Origin: Chlorobium sp.
GTDB lineage: Bacteria > Bacteroidota > Chlorobiia > Chlorobiales > Chlorobiaceae
Assembly: GCA_005843835.1 (NCBI GenBank)
Contig: SZXZ01000014.1
Span: 1 to 47,039, forward strand
DNA length: 47,039 bases
Reading direction: 5' to 3'
Within the stretch, counting starts at the first letter, position 1, and each line of letters opens with the position of its first letter. The translations under genes were made by a program, and so were the position numbers. Under the pieces are notes generated by a model that was given only the letters and a program-made list of their open reading frames with translations, had not been told where the DNA came from and made no database searches. Shown piece after piece: positions 1 to 9,628 of the stretch.

Positions 1-1228
1 CCAATTCAGCGTAAACTCTTGTAAAAAGATCAGTTGCCAGTAGGTCATGCAAGTTTGTATTTAAATCGGCGGATTTATTCAAAATATCCAGAACCAGATG
101 GTAATGCTCCCTGAATTCAGTGTTTTCTTCTGGAAAAAGAACCGTTTTTGAATATTTTCCAAGAGCAGTACCATGGGGTATTTTCTTTTCAATACTCTGT
201 TGTATAATTTCCGCCAGAACTTTTCCTTTAGCATAACCTGCGTCAATAAGAGAAGGGATATCGGAAAAATCGGTAGCTTTATGGTCATTAAGATCTGGGG
301 TAATAACCATATCAGCCTTTGCAAGTTGAGCCGGATATTGCAATTTTGTCAGAATTGTCATTGCCTGATCAGCCGCTTTCCATGGCAGATCGAGTTCCTT
401 ACCTGTTTTGTACATGCGGCCATGAGTATCCACTGCAATTCTATAGCGAGCGTTTGTGGAATCAAGTTCATCTACAGGGAGATTTGCGACAAGTCCGCCG
501 TCCACAAGTTCATACCCGTTACGCCTGACTGGTTCAAACAGTATCGGCACTGTACTGCTTGCTCGCATAGCCTCAGAAAGTGAACCAGACGTAAGTGAAA
601 TCCTTTTTCCTGATATAAGGTCAGTCGATACAGCCCTGAAATTGACAGGCAGAGAAGAGAAATCGCCTGAACTCTTATAAACGCCGTTAAGAGTCAGCAG
701 GTCTAGTATTTCGGTCAACTTTTGTGCTGAATTGAGCGATTTCGGCATAAGCAGTTTAAGCTTCTCAAATCTGAGGGCAACAGAAGATCGGTCGCGGATT
801 CGTTGCTGTTCAAGAAAAATATTCGATCGGGCATAATCACGATTAAAAGAAATAATGGATTGCCACGGTAAGGATTGAGCTATTTCTTCAAGTTTTTCAG
901 GGCTGTATCCAGAACTGTAAAGACCTCCGATAATGGCCCCTATGCTTGTTCCTGCAATAAAATCAACAGGAATGCCTTTTTCATCGAAAGCCTTTAAAAC
1001 ACCTATTTGTGAGAGTCCGTTTGCGCCACCGCCTGACAGGGCAAGACCAACGGTTTTTCTGGCTGGTCGCATAAAAGGGCGGAGTGTGTAACGTTTTTGT
1101 GGAAGGTTAAGGGTGTCAGGATAGACAACTGATGTCGTTGATGCCTTGGCATCTGGTAGAGATGCTGTTATCTGTAAAAAAGCCGCAATGATTGCAGCTA
1201 TAGAGAGAAATATTCTTGTTTTCAACAA
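1..1228 (-). CDS. Patatin-like phospholipase, 3' end outside the window
   Basis: Predicted patatin-family serine lipase/acyl hydrolase; about 409 residues are visible and no stop is reached at the window edge. The sequence shows a hydrophobic N-terminal signal (about residues 5-24), the glycine-rich oxyanion motif GGGANG (66-71), the nucleophile elbow GTSIG with Ser95, and the catalytic Asp in LVDGGLVANLP (Asp243), so the Ser-Asp dyad is intact. The start is inferred as TTG at 1228-1226, eight bases after GGAG; a second TTG follows directly. No ATG start fits the signal peptide. Secreted patatins of this class in Gram-negative bacteria often continue into POTRA and BamA-like beta-barrel domains (family knowledge). 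Whether this one does cannot be seen here. It is divergent from accD. Confidence 0.8.
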   Translation of the reverse strand, partial: MLKTRIFLSIAAIIAAFLQITASLPDAKASTTSVVYPDTLNLPQKRYTLRPFMRPARKTVGLALSGGGANGLSQIGVLKAFDEKGIPVDFIAGTSIGAIIGGLYSSGYSPEKLEEIAQSLPWQSIISFNRDYARSNIFLEQQRIRDRSSVALRFEKLKLLMPKSLNSAQKLTEILDLLTLNGVYKSSGDFSSLPVNFRAVSTDLISGKRISLTSGSLSEAMRASSTVPILFEPVRRNGYELVDGGLVANLPVDELDSTNARYRIAVDTHGRMYKTGKELDLPWKAADQAMTILTKLQYPAQLAKADMVITPDLNDHKATDFSDIPSLIDAGYAKGKVLAEIIQQSIEKKIPHGTALGKYSKTVLFPEENTEFREHYHLVLDILNKSADLNTNLHDLLATDLFTRVYAEL

Positions 1229-1330
1229 GTTTTGTTCTCCTGGACTAAAGACCGTTGGTAAAGCATCTATAGAGGTTATTTAGGGTTATTTTTGAGATCT
1301 CATGCGGACTTCATATCTTCAGCTTTAATG

Positions 1331-1336
1331 TATAAT
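1331..1336 (+). promoter_or_regulatory. Candidate -10 box before accD
   Basis: A perfect TATAAT lies 20 bases before the accD ATG. No good -35 is visible 16-18 bases upstream, and the implied leader is very short, so this is only a candidate. Confidence 0.3.
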
Positions 1337-1356
1337 CTTTACTCCTCATTGTGAAA

Positions 1357-2196
1357 ATGGCTTGGTTTAAAAGGGCAACCCCCTCAATACGTCCGACTGA
1401 CAAACGTGATATGCCGGAAGGATTGTGGTGGAAATGTGAAAAGTGCGGTGCGATGCTTCATAAAAAACAGCTTGAAGATCATTTTTATACCTGCTCAGAG
1501 TGTGGTCACCATTTCAGAATATCACCGTATAAATATTTTTCTATTCTTTTTGACGACGATAAATATTTCGAGTTCGACGATAATTTACGAGCAGCTGATC
1601 CTTTAGGATTTACCGATACAAAAAAATACCCAGATCGGGTTTATGATACAATCGAAAAAAATGGAAAAACCGAAGCATGTCGGAATGCTCACGGACAAAG
1701 TGGAGAGCAGCCCCTTGTAATTTCAGCCATGGATTTTGGTTTTATAGGCGGATCTATGGGCTCCGTTGTTGGCGAAAAAATAGCCAGAGCAGTAGATAAG
1801 TCACTTGAGCTTAACGCTCCACTCCTTGTAATTTCCCAGTCTGGAGGAGCCCGCATGATGGAAGGTGCTTTCAGTCTCATGCAGATGGCAAAAACAGCAG
1901 CCCGTCTTACCCGCCTCAGTGAAAGAAAATTACCTTACATATCTCTTTTGACTGACCCTACCATGGGCGGTATCAGTGCCTCATTCGCGATGCTGGGTGA
2001 TATTAATATCAGTGAGCCGAAAGCTCTTATAGGATTTGCAGGACCCCGTGTAATCAGGGACACCATAAAGAGGGATTTGCCGGAAGGGTTTCAGCGAGCT
2101 GAATTTTTACTGGAACATGGATTTCTTGATCGTATCATCCATCGCAGGGAACTGAAGAGTCAGCTTGTAAGTATTCTCTCGATGCTGAAAGTTTAG
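1357..2196 (+). CDS. accD: Acetyl-CoA carboxylase carboxyltransferase subunit beta
   Basis: AccD pairs with AccA to transfer the carboxyl group from biotin carboxyl carrier protein to acetyl-CoA, giving malonyl-CoA for fatty-acid synthesis in the cytoplasm. The 279-residue protein has the N-terminal four-cysteine zinc ribbon (Cys27, Cys30, Cys46, Cys49) followed by the crotonase-type carboxyltransferase core, with [17 protein letters not shown] and [11 protein letters not shown]. The N-terminus MAWFKR is typical of the family, so I start at ATG 1357 rather than GTG 1351, two codons earlier. No clear Shine-Dalgarno sequence is visible. The gene stands alone and its stop overlaps the end of the convergent thyX. 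accA is not in the window. Confidence 0.96.
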   Translation: MAWFKRATPSIRPTDKRDMPEGLWWKCEKCGAMLHKKQLEDHFYTCSECGHHFRISPYKYFSILFDDDKYFEFDDNLRAADPLGFTDTKKYPDRVYDTIEKNGKTEACRNAHGQSGEQPLVISAMDFGFIGGSMGSVVGEKIARAVDKSLELNAPLLVISQSGGARMMEGAFSLMQMAKTAARLTRLSERKLPYISLLTDPTMGGISASFAMLGDINISEPKALIGFAGPRVIRDTIKRDLPEGFQRAEFLLEHGFLDRIIHRRELKSQLVSILSMLKV

Positions 2197-2843
2197 ATCC
2201 AGCCTATGGCTGCCGCAGTAACCGGGAACTGAGATATGAAAATCTTTTTGATTTCTATGGCAATTTCCCGGTGCTCCTGTTGAGTGCTTCTATCAGTTCT
2301 TACCTCCAGATAGTGAATCCAGCTTCTAACCGACCCCTTCATATAGAGTTTAGTCTGAGTACCCAAAGGCAGCAATACTCTCGCACATTCTTTGGCAATT
2401 CCCTTTTCGAGAGCACTGTTATATTGTTTAAGTGCTGAACGTGCAATATCCTGCTGCGCCTCTTCAAACCACTGTATTGTTGCCTCATCCAGATCGTCTA
2501 GTGAATTTTGCCGGTTTTTACTGTCCTGGCGTCTTGGTTTGTAGCGTTCAATCTCCTGTGCCTCGGCGTACCGCTGCGAAAATTCCTGAAACTGAAAGCT
2601 TTTATGCCGGAGAATCTGTGGCGATATTGCTCTGGATGTCACAATTTCCACGCACATGTCCACCATCTCAAAAATGCTCCAGTGCTTGTGTTTGATACAG
2701 TAAGCCAGGAGTTTTTCATAGTCACCGGTTTCCTGATGAGGGCTGGATACTCTGGCGCAGTAGGCAATAAGTCCTTCGGGAGAAAGAGGTTTGTTTTCAA
2801 CCTGAATAACCGGAGCTGTAATCGAAATGAGGCGTACCTGCAT
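2193..2843 (-). CDS. thyX: Flavin-dependent thymidylate synthase
   Basis: ThyX methylates dUMP to dTMP using methylenetetrahydrofolate, FAD and NADPH, replacing the ThyA/DHFR route. The 216-residue protein carries the ThyX signature at 79-89, but as RHK followed by seven residues and Ser89; the usual third residue is Arg, so Lys81 is a conservative variant. The context [16 protein letters not shown] is typical of the family. The ATG at 2843 has GGGGA five bases upstream; a TTG three codons earlier is possible but less likely. The last four bases overlap the accD stop tail-to-tail, with no room for a terminator between them. Confidence 0.93.
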   Translation of the reverse strand: MQVRLISITAPVIQVENKPLSPEGLIAYCARVSSPHQETGDYEKLLAYCIKHKHWSIFEMVDMCVEIVTSRAISPQILRHKSFQFQEFSQRYAEAQEIERYKPRRQDSKNRQNSLDDLDEATIQWFEEAQQDIARSALKQYNSALEKGIAKECARVLLPLGTQTKLYMKGSVRSWIHYLEVRTDRSTQQEHREIAIEIKKIFISQFPVTAAAIGWI

Positions 2844-3053
2844 GTTCCCCAATGTTTTTGATTGTTGTTTTCAATATAAAAGAATCGTACACTTTTTTTC
2901 TAATTGGAACCAGAGTTCTTGATTTGTTGTTACCACTACGTATTTTAACTGGTTATATCAGGAATTCAGACATTGGGTTGTATGACCATAACCCGTTCCA
3001 GTTTCGATGTTATTTTTAATAACGGCTTACCAAATTCAAACGACAAGGCAGTT

Positions 3054-3731
3054 ATGGCAAATATTAATTTCGGTTTTGAGCATCAGGCAAAAAAAATGTA
3101 TTCCGGAGCAATAGAGCAGGGTATTACAAACACTCTTGTTCCTATGGTAATAGAAACTTCAGGACGTGGAGAGAGGGCTTTTGATATATTTTCCAGGCTT
3201 CTGCGTGAACGGATTATTTTTCTTGGCAGCGGTATTGACGAGCATGTAGCAGGCTTGATCATGGCCCAGCTTATTTTTCTTGAGTCTGAGGATCCCGAAC
3301 GTGATATATATATCTATGTTAATTCTCCAGGAGGGAGTGTATCAGCAGGTCTCGGTATTTACGACACCATTCAGTATATCCGTCCCGATGTTTCAACCGT
3401 ATGTGTCGGCATGGCAGCAAGTATGGGTGCATTTCTTCTGGCGAGCGGAGCAAAAGGCAAGAGAGCATCGCTTCCTCATTCACGGATTATGATTCACCAG
3501 CCATCAGGTGGAGCACATGGGCAGGAGACCGATATTATTATTCAGGCACGTGAAATAGAAAAAATCAGGCACCTGCTTGACGAGCTTCTTGCCCGACACA
3601 CAGGAAAAGATGTAGTGCAGATAAGGGAGGATTCCGAAAGGGATCGCTGGATGAATGCTAAGGAGGCCCTTGAGTATGGACTTATCGACTCTATTTTCGA
3701 AAAACGTCCTCTCCCCGAAAAGAAGGACTGA
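3054..3731 (+). CDS. clpP: ATP-dependent Clp protease proteolytic subunit
   Basis: ClpP forms the tetradecameric serine-protease chamber fed by ClpX/ClpA-type unfoldases. The 225-residue protein shows the active-site serine in GMAASMGAF (Ser123), the histidine in RIMIHQP (His148), and the strongly conserved [14 protein letters not shown] handle region. The open frame continues 27 codons upstream to 2973, but the N-terminus MANINFGF matches Chlorobi ClpP as I remember it, so ATG 3054 is chosen. The longer form cannot be excluded; ClpP is often made with a processed propeptide. valS follows 57 bases later on the same strand, so co-transcription is possible. Confidence 0.95.
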   Translation: MANINFGFEHQAKKMYSGAIEQGITNTLVPMVIETSGRGERAFDIFSRLLRERIIFLGSGIDEHVAGLIMAQLIFLESEDPERDIYIYVNSPGGSVSAGLGIYDTIQYIRPDVSTVCVGMAASMGAFLLASGAKGKRASLPHSRIMIHQPSGGAHGQETDIIIQAREIEKIRHLLDELLARHTGKDVVQIREDSERDRWMNAKEALEYGLIDSIFEKRPLPEKKD

Positions 3732-3788
3732 TCTGACCGGTACTATTTTCAAGTTTTCAATCTATCAGCAGTAATCGATTTTTAAATC

Positions 3789-6500
3789 ATGACCGATCAG
3801 CCCGAAGCATTCAATCTGGAAAAAAATTATAATCATCAAGACGTAGAAGACCGTTGGAGAAGTGCTCACTGGGAAGCACTCGGAAGCTTTAATGCCGAAA
3901 GTACTGAGGTACTGGATAATGGAAAAGTTCCCTATACCGTTCTCATGCCACCTCCCAACGTTACCGGAAGTCTTACGCTCGGTCATGTTCTTAACCATAC
4001 TCTTCAGGATATTTTTATTCGTTATAACCGTATGACAGGGCATGTTGCCCTCTGGCTTCCAGGTACCGATCATGCGGGTATAGCGACACAAACGGTGGTC
4101 GAAAGAAAACTCAAACAGGAAGGTATCACCCGTCACGATCTTGGCCGAAAAGAATTTCTCGGACATGTATGGCAGTGGCGTGAAGAGTACGGTGGTCTTA
4201 TACTCAAACAGCTTCGCCGACTGGGCATTTCATGCGACTGGCGGCGAAACCTTTTCACTATGGATGAAAAGGCCTCCCAAGCGGTTATCAACGCATTTAT
4301 AACACTTTATCGTGACGGACTGATATACCGGGGTACCCGAATCATTAATTGGTGTCCGGTATCACAGACTGCGCTGTCCGATGAAGAAGTTATCATGAAA
4401 TCCCGCAGGGATAATCTTGTTTATGTGCAGTATGCCCTTGTAAACCATCCGGGCCGATACATTACTATTGCTACAGTTAGGCCGGAAACGATTCTTGGCG
4501 ATGTAGCCATCGCGGTTAATCCGAAAGATCCCCGTTATCTTGATTTGGTGGGTGAACTTGCAATTGTCCCGATAGCGGGCAGGCATATTCCGGTTATAGC
4601 CGATGACTACGTTGATATCGAGTTTGGTACTGGAGCATTGAAAATTACACCGGCCCATGATGTTAACGATTACGAAGTAGCCTGTCGCCACAATTTACAA
4701 GCCATATCTGTTGTCGGCAAAGACGGAAGAATGACCGACAAATTCGGGTATGGCGGCATGGATCGCTTTGATGCCCGTAAAAAAATCCTTAAAGATCTCG
4801 AAGAGCTTGGCAGTCTGGTTCGTGTCGAAGAGTATGAACACAATGTAGGTTATTCAGAACGAGCAGATGTAGTCGTTGAACCATACCTTTCTGAACAATG
4901 GTTTGTCAAAATGTCTCCTCTCGCTGAGCGGGCGCTTCAGGTTGTCAATGAAGGAGATATCAGGTTTCATCCACCGCACTGGATCAACACCTATCGTCAT
5001 TGGATGGGCAATATAAGGGACTGGTGTATCTCTCGCCAGCTCTGGTGGGGTCACCGGATTCCTGCCTGGTACGATACTGAGGGTAAAGTATGGGTTGCCG
5101 CCACCTATGAAGAGGCCTGTCATCTTGCCGGAACGGACAAGCTTATACAGGACGATGATGTTCTTGATACATGGTTTTCTTCCTGGCTCTGGCCGCTGAC
5201 AACACTTGGATGGACTGATAAGCATAGTGACAATGATGATTTGCGGTCATTTTATCCGACCGACACACTGGTAACAGGACCGGACATCATTTTTTTCTGG
5301 GTTGCCAGAATGATTATGGCAGGGCTATATTTTAAAGGAGAGGTGCCTTTCCGGAATGTTTATTTTACAAGCATAATCCGCGATATGAAAGGGCAAAAGC
5401 TTTCAAAGTCCCTCGGTAATTCTCCTGACCCCATCAAGGTCATGGATACCTACGGTACAGATGCTCTTCGTTTTACTATCATTTATATTGCCCCTCTCGG
5501 TCAGGATGTATTGTTTGGAGAAGAAAAGTGTGAACTTGGCCGCAATTTTGCCACGAAGATATGGAATGCTTCACGCCTCGTTTTCATGCAGCGCGAAAAG
5601 TATTTCAATGATCATGAAGAGTTTTCAGATGTTTATCTCAAATTTGATCCTCTCTCAGGAGATTTTGATGTAACAGGCGAGTGGCTTCTTGCTGGATTTC
5701 ATGGTATGCTCGATCGGTATCATACTGCTTTCAGCCAGTTCAGGGTTAATGATATTGTCAGATTGCTTTACGACTTTTTCAGGGGGGATTACTGCGACTG
5801 GTATCTGGAGGCTCTTAAAGTTCAGCTTGCAGGAAACGTTACCAGGCAGCAGGCTCAACAGTCTATCTGTCTTGCTGTTCATGTACTGGAAGGCTTCCTT
5901 AAAGCTCTGCATCCGGTAATGCCGTTTATAACTGATGAAATATGGCATCAAATTCTTCAGCGTTCATCAGTTGAAAGTATTGCACTTTCACCGATGCCGC
6001 TTTCCAATCGTCACTTTTCAGGACTGAATGTCCGCGGTTTTACCCTGATACAGAAGTTGGTTGCGGAGGTCAGAAGCCTTCGGTCTTTGTTTGGTGTTCC
6101 ACACAACAGTGAAGCGGAAGTTCTTCTCTGGCCATGCAGCGAAAGCGATCATCTAGTCTTTGAAAATAATCTTCCGCTTATTGCAGCTCTTGGACAATGC
6201 ATACCCAAGGTGATGACAGGTGGAGAGCGGCCTCGTCGTGCCGCAGGATCGGTAGTCGAGGGAAATGAACTATTTGTGCTGCTTGAGGGGTTGATTTCTT
6301 TTGATAAAGAGAAGGTGCGTCTACAGAAGGAAATTGGAAATATTTCATCCTATGTACAATCGCTCCGTAAAAAACTTTCAAATTCTGGATTTGTTGACAA
6401 TGCTCCTGTTGAAGTAATAGAAAAGGAGCGCGAAAAACTCAATGATGCTGAGGATAATCTTGCAAAACTCAACAGCAATTTTACAGTCCTGAATGAGTGA
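3789..6500 (+). CDS. valS: Valine--tRNA ligase
   Basis: Charges tRNA(Val) with valine; class I synthetase of 903 residues, the usual bacterial length. The catalytic N-terminal motif lies in [15 protein letters not shown]. The HIGH tetrapeptide therefore reads Thr63-Leu-Gly-His66 instead of the common His-Met/Leu-Gly-His, so the first histidine is absent. The second signature is KLSKS (537-541), normal for ValRS. The editing (CP1) domain is present, with [17 protein letters not shown]. The C-terminus ends in the basic coiled-coil tRNA-binding arm (last about 60 residues, beginning [15 protein letters not shown]). It is likely the only ValRS, so the altered motif is presumably functional. Confidence 0.96.
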   Translation: MTDQPEAFNLEKNYNHQDVEDRWRSAHWEALGSFNAESTEVLDNGKVPYTVLMPPPNVTGSLTLGHVLNHTLQDIFIRYNRMTGHVALWLPGTDHAGIATQTVVERKLKQEGITRHDLGRKEFLGHVWQWREEYGGLILKQLRRLGISCDWRRNLFTMDEKASQAVINAFITLYRDGLIYRGTRIINWCPVSQTALSDEEVIMKSRRDNLVYVQYALVNHPGRYITIATVRPETILGDVAIAVNPKDPRYLDLVGELAIVPIAGRHIPVIADDYVDIEFGTGALKITPAHDVNDYEVACRHNLQAISVVGKDGRMTDKFGYGGMDRFDARKKILKDLEELGSLVRVEEYEHNVGYSERADVVVEPYLSEQWFVKMSPLAERALQVVNEGDIRFHPPHWINTYRHWMGNIRDWCISRQLWWGHRIPAWYDTEGKVWVAATYEEACHLAGTDKLIQDDDVLDTWFSSWLWPLTTLGWTDKHSDNDDLRSFYPTDTLVTGPDIIFFWVARMIMAGLYFKGEVPFRNVYFTSIIRDMKGQKLSKSLGNSPDPIKVMDTYGTDALRFTIIYIAPLGQDVLFGEEKCELGRNFATKIWNASRLVFMQREKYFNDHEEFSDVYLKFDPLSGDFDVTGEWLLAGFHGMLDRYHTAFSQFRVNDIVRLLYDFFRGDYCDWYLEALKVQLAGNVTRQQAQQSICLAVHVLEGFLKALHPVMPFITDEIWHQILQRSSVESIALSPMPLSNRHFSGLNVRGFTLIQKLVAEVRSLRSLFGVPHNSEAEVLLWPCSESDHLVFENNLPLIAALGQCIPKVMTGGERPRRAAGSVVEGNELFVLLEGLISFDKEKVRLQKEIGNISSYVQSLRKKLSNSGFVDNAPVEVIEKEREKLNDAEDNLAKLNSNFTVLNE

Positions 6501-6668
6501 ACAGGGACGTGAATTTGTTGTGAAATGACCTCTATTCTGAAAAGTCGTGAGAAAAAAATGGTTTTTTTAGATTTAATCAGCCTGAAATGATATTTTGTGG
6601 TTTTTTCAGTATCAAATCATCCGTCAGGAAGAGTTTCAATCGCTGAAGTTCGCAAGGAGACGATATAC

Positions 6669-7568
6669 ATGAGGCAGCTTAAAATAAGCAAACAGATAAC
6701 AAATCGTGAGAGTCTTTCTCTTGATCGTTACCTGCAGGAAATAGGAAAATATGATTTATTGACAGCCGAAGATGAGGTAAAATTGACCAAGGCTATTAAG
6801 GAAGGCTTTGATATGCCGGTCGATACAACCGAATACAAGAGAGCAAAGCGTGCGCTGGATAAATTGATTAAGGGAAACCTGCGATTTGTTGTGTCTGTGG
6901 CAAAGCAGTATCAAAATCAGGGCTTGACTCTTGGTGATCTGATCAATGAAGGTAATCTTGGTCTTATAAAAGCCGCTAAGAGATTTGACGAAACCCGTGG
7001 TTTCAAATTTATTTCTTATGCAGTTTGGTGGATTCGTCAGTCCATTCTTCAGGCTTTGGCTGAGCAGTCCCGAATTGTAAGGCTTCCTTTGAACAGGGTA
7101 GGAACTCTTAATAAAATCAGCAAAGCTTACAGTCAGCTTGAGCAGGAATTTGAACGTGACCCGAATACAAGGGAACTTGCCACCCTTCTGGAAATGGACT
7201 CACAGGATGTAGCTGATACCCTTAAAATTGCCGGAAGACATGTTTCGGTAGATGCTCCTTTTGCACAAGGGGACGACAACCGCTTGCTTGATGTTCTGCA
7301 GAATGATGGTCATTTGCCTGATTATGGTCTGAACCGCGATTCTTTGACACTTGAGGTTGAACGCTCGCTTTCTGTTCTTGCCCCCAGAGAGGCTGACGTT
7401 ATAAAGTCTTATTTCGGTATAGGCATGGACAATCCCCTGACTCTCGAAGAAATTGGCGAAAAATTTAAGCTGACGAGAGAGCGAGTTCGGCAGATCAAGG
7501 AAAAAGCCATACGCAGATTAAGGCAGTCCGCCTACAGTAAAATTCTCAAAGAGTACATCGGAAGCTGA
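6669..7568 (+). CDS. rpoD: Primary sigma factor (RpoD/SigA)
   Basis: Housekeeping sigma-70 factor that directs RNA polymerase to most promoters. The 299-residue form has region 1.2 ([19 protein letters not shown]), the core-binding region 2 ([16 protein letters not shown]), the promoter-melting segment [17 protein letters not shown], region 3, and region 4 with [17 protein letters not shown] for -35 recognition. It lacks the long acidic region 1.1 of proteobacterial RpoD, as is usual for short primary sigmas of Bacteroidetes and Chlorobi. ATG 6669 is preceded by AAGGAGA at good spacing. The frame is open upstream to 6597, but without support. It stands alone with a hairpin terminator downstream. 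Confidence 0.93.
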   Translation: MRQLKISKQITNRESLSLDRYLQEIGKYDLLTAEDEVKLTKAIKEGFDMPVDTTEYKRAKRALDKLIKGNLRFVVSVAKQYQNQGLTLGDLINEGNLGLIKAAKRFDETRGFKFISYAVWWIRQSILQALAEQSRIVRLPLNRVGTLNKISKAYSQLEQEFERDPNTRELATLLEMDSQDVADTLKIAGRHVSVDAPFAQGDDNRLLDVLQNDGHLPDYGLNRDSLTLEVERSLSVLAPREADVIKSYFGIGMDNPLTLEEIGEKFKLTRERVRQIKEKAIRRLRQSAYSKILKEYIGS

Positions 7569-7612
7569 TTACTTCAACGATTTCTTGTTTTTAGAAGCTT
7601 AATACTATCAAG

Positions 7613-7658
7613 AAGGGTGATACCGACAATTTAAGTCCGTATCACCTTTTCTGCTTTT
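7613..7658. terminator. Hairpin terminator shared by rpoD and the convergent SAM-hydrolase gene
   Basis: An 11-base-pair stem (AAGGGTGATAC with GTATCACCTTT, one G-T pair) encloses 15 bases and is followed by a T-rich run on the plus strand. It lies between two convergent genes and could work in both directions. Confidence 0.75.
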
Positions 7659-7670
7659 TTAGGCAGGGCG

Positions 7671-8480
7671 TTATTTTGCAATTATAGAAATCCTCACCGG
7701 GTCACCCTCTCCCACATCAAGTGTACTCGACGCATTTCCGTTTCTTATGGCAATTTCAATCATTCCGCTACTCCCGGTATAAGCGAGCGGCTGAAGGTTG
7801 CCAACATCAGCATAGGTAGTCACAATCGGAATAGGTTTACAGATTCCAACTTGCAATTGCCAATGGTTTGATGCATCAAACCTTTCTGTATCAAGGGATG
7901 TCACAAGATTGCCAAAATGGTCTGTATAAATAATACTGCCATTCCAGGTTTGCCCATTATCCGAAGTAGAGCATTTGGGCAATTGAATTTTTATGCAATC
8001 TGAAGGATCCATTTCATTGCCAAGGTCTTGAATGGAAACACCGGCCAGAAGATGACCAGCTATAGGAGAAAAAACATCCCGACCGTGAAACGTTGCACTT
8101 TGCACAGCGAGCATATATCGTTTCTCTGTAATAGAGATACAACGCTTGATTATCTGAGTTTGAAAAATGCCAGTAAGCACTCCGTTATCAGGAGCGAGAA
8201 AAGTATGTCTGTCAGTTTCAACAGCTATAGCTTTGCGTAAAGAGCCAACACCAGGGTCGACTATCGAAACAATAATGGATTTTGCAGGAAAATAAAGGAC
8301 AGACTTCTGAAGAATGAATGCACCCTGTACTACGTTTTGTGGCGATATGGAATGCGTCAGGTCAATAATTTGCGCTAAAGGACTAATTGAAAGAATAACC
8401 CCTTTCATTTGACCTACATAGGTATCATTCAAGCCGAAGTCGGTCATGAAAACAATAATATGCGGGCATTCGGATACCAT
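7671..8480 (-). CDS. SAM hydroxide adenosyltransferase (SAM hydrolase, DUF62 family)
   Basis: The family related to fluorinase/chlorinase uses water as the nucleophile to split S-adenosylmethionine into adenosine and methionine (family knowledge). The 269-residue protein shows the N-terminal MTDFGLND, the conserved VDPGVGS, LAPDNGVLTG and FHGRDVFSPIAGHLL, and a C-terminal barrel with YTDHFGNLVTS, all typical of the hydrolase branch. It begins 7 bases after the stop of the LptF/LptG-family gene on the same strand, so they are probably co-transcribed. Why a SAM hydrolase travels with an LPS-transport permease is not known. Physiological role in this organism: unassigned. Confidence 0.85.
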   Translation of the reverse strand: MVSECPHIIVFMTDFGLNDTYVGQMKGVILSISPLAQIIDLTHSISPQNVVQGAFILQKSVLYFPAKSIIVSIVDPGVGSLRKAIAVETDRHTFLAPDNGVLTGIFQTQIIKRCISITEKRYMLAVQSATFHGRDVFSPIAGHLLAGVSIQDLGNEMDPSDCIKIQLPKCSTSDNGQTWNGSIIYTDHFGNLVTSLDTERFDASNHWQLQVGICKPIPIVTTYADVGNLQPLAYTGSSGMIEIAIRNGNASSTLDVGEGDPVRISIIAK

Positions 8481-8487
8481 AGATTGA

Positions 8488-9567
8488 TTAATCGATTGCG
8501 GTTTTATAGATCACATAACCTATGCATAGAAATAGAATATTCGGCAACCATGCCGCCAGCATTGGATTTATCATACCTTGATATCCAGCAATTCCAATAA
8601 TCTTCTGCAGTCCCAGAAAGAGAAAACCCATAAAAAGCGTAATACTTATTTCTGAAGCCAATCCCCCCCGTTTTTTTTTTGCTGAGAGAGGTACACCAAT
8701 GAGAATGATGATAAGAGATGCAAAAGGTAAAGCAATTTTAGAATGAAACTTCACCATAGAGCGCTCAAGTCCCGAAAATCCAGCTCTTTCTTTTTCCGCA
8801 AGATATCGGTAATGCCTGACGATATTCATTTCATCAGGCTTAAGATTAAGTTCTTCGAGGGAGTGGGGTGTCAGGGCAAGCTTTATCTTTTTCAATGGGG
8901 TTACGTTTAACTGCTCATTATTTCCTGAAAAAATTCGAGTAGAAACATTTCGCAACATCCACTCCCCAATTCCAGGGTCAAAGCTCATAGACTCAGCATC
9001 TATGCGCATGCTGAGTTTAGCACCGTTGAAATTCTCTATTGAAACAGTCCGGACGTTTAGCCGGTCAATATCAAAAGCGCCTAACGATACAATTCGGTTA
9101 CCAGGTTCGAGAATATGAAGAATTCCATTTTTTTGAGGCTGTGAGGAATTACCGTTGACATAAAGTTGCTCAAAACTATTCATGCCGTTAAATGCAATAG
9201 GAGCAACCCAGCAGGCATTGACAAGATTGATAAAGCATATGATAATTCCTCCTGCCAAAAACGGTGTCAGCAGTTGACGCATGCTGACACCAGCTGAGCG
9301 TATTGCCGGCAGTTCGCTCGAAAATGATAATCTACCGGCAACAAGAATAGAAGATAACAGAGCGCTAACCGGTGAAGTTATCAGCAGAGTTGAAGGTACC
9401 GAAAGCAGATAATAACGACCGATCTCCACAAGACTGAGATTTTTGTCCATAAACTTATCCAGCTTTTCTACCATACTGATAAGGATGAACAAAAACACAA
9501 ACGCTACACACGAAAAGAGAAAAGCCTTTGCAAATTGGCTGAATATGTATCGGTTAAGAATCTTCAT
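8488..9567 (-). CDS. LptF/LptG-family permease (YjgP/YjgQ)
   Basis: Inner-membrane component of the ABC machine that extracts lipopolysaccharide and passes it to the periplasmic bridge. The 359-residue protein has the family layout: three transmembrane segments near the N-terminus (about residues 10-35, 50-75, 95-120), a large periplasmic beta-jellyroll domain (about 125-270), then three more segments to the C-terminus, and the opening MKILNRYIFSQFAKAF. It cannot be decided from sequence alone whether it is LptF or LptG; the partner is not in the window. It lies 61 bases after the M16 protease gene. An LptE-like gene is found far away at 35532. Confidence 0.87.
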   Translation of the reverse strand: MKILNRYIFSQFAKAFLFSCVAFVFLFILISMVEKLDKFMDKNLSLVEIGRYYLLSVPSTLLITSPVSALLSSILVAGRLSFSSELPAIRSAGVSMRQLLTPFLAGGIIICFINLVNACWVAPIAFNGMNSFEQLYVNGNSSQPQKNGILHILEPGNRIVSLGAFDIDRLNVRTVSIENFNGAKLSMRIDAESMSFDPGIGEWMLRNVSTRIFSGNNEQLNVTPLKKIKLALTPHSLEELNLKPDEMNIVRHYRYLAEKERAGFSGLERSMVKFHSKIALPFASLIIILIGVPLSAKKKRGGLASEISITLFMGFLFLGLQKIIGIAGYQGMINPMLAAWLPNILFLCIGYVIYKTAID

Positions 9568-9628
9568 AGTATTCTATCAGTAACACTCCTCATACTTGCT
9601 CACATCAGGCCAGTCTTGATATCTCGGA

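Noticed and set aside
173-680. Overlapping plus-strand open frames inside the patatin-like gene
   Set aside because: They run antisense to a gene with signal peptide, GGGANG, GTSIG and DGG motifs and show no protein-like features of their own.
2508-2861. Plus-strand frame opposite thyX
   Set aside because: It is antisense to a gene with an intact catalytic signature and has no recognisable protein features.
6555-6577. A-run/T-run inverted repeat before rpoD as a terminator for valS
   Set aside because: Pairs are almost only A-T with no GC-rich stem, so a terminator is not supported.
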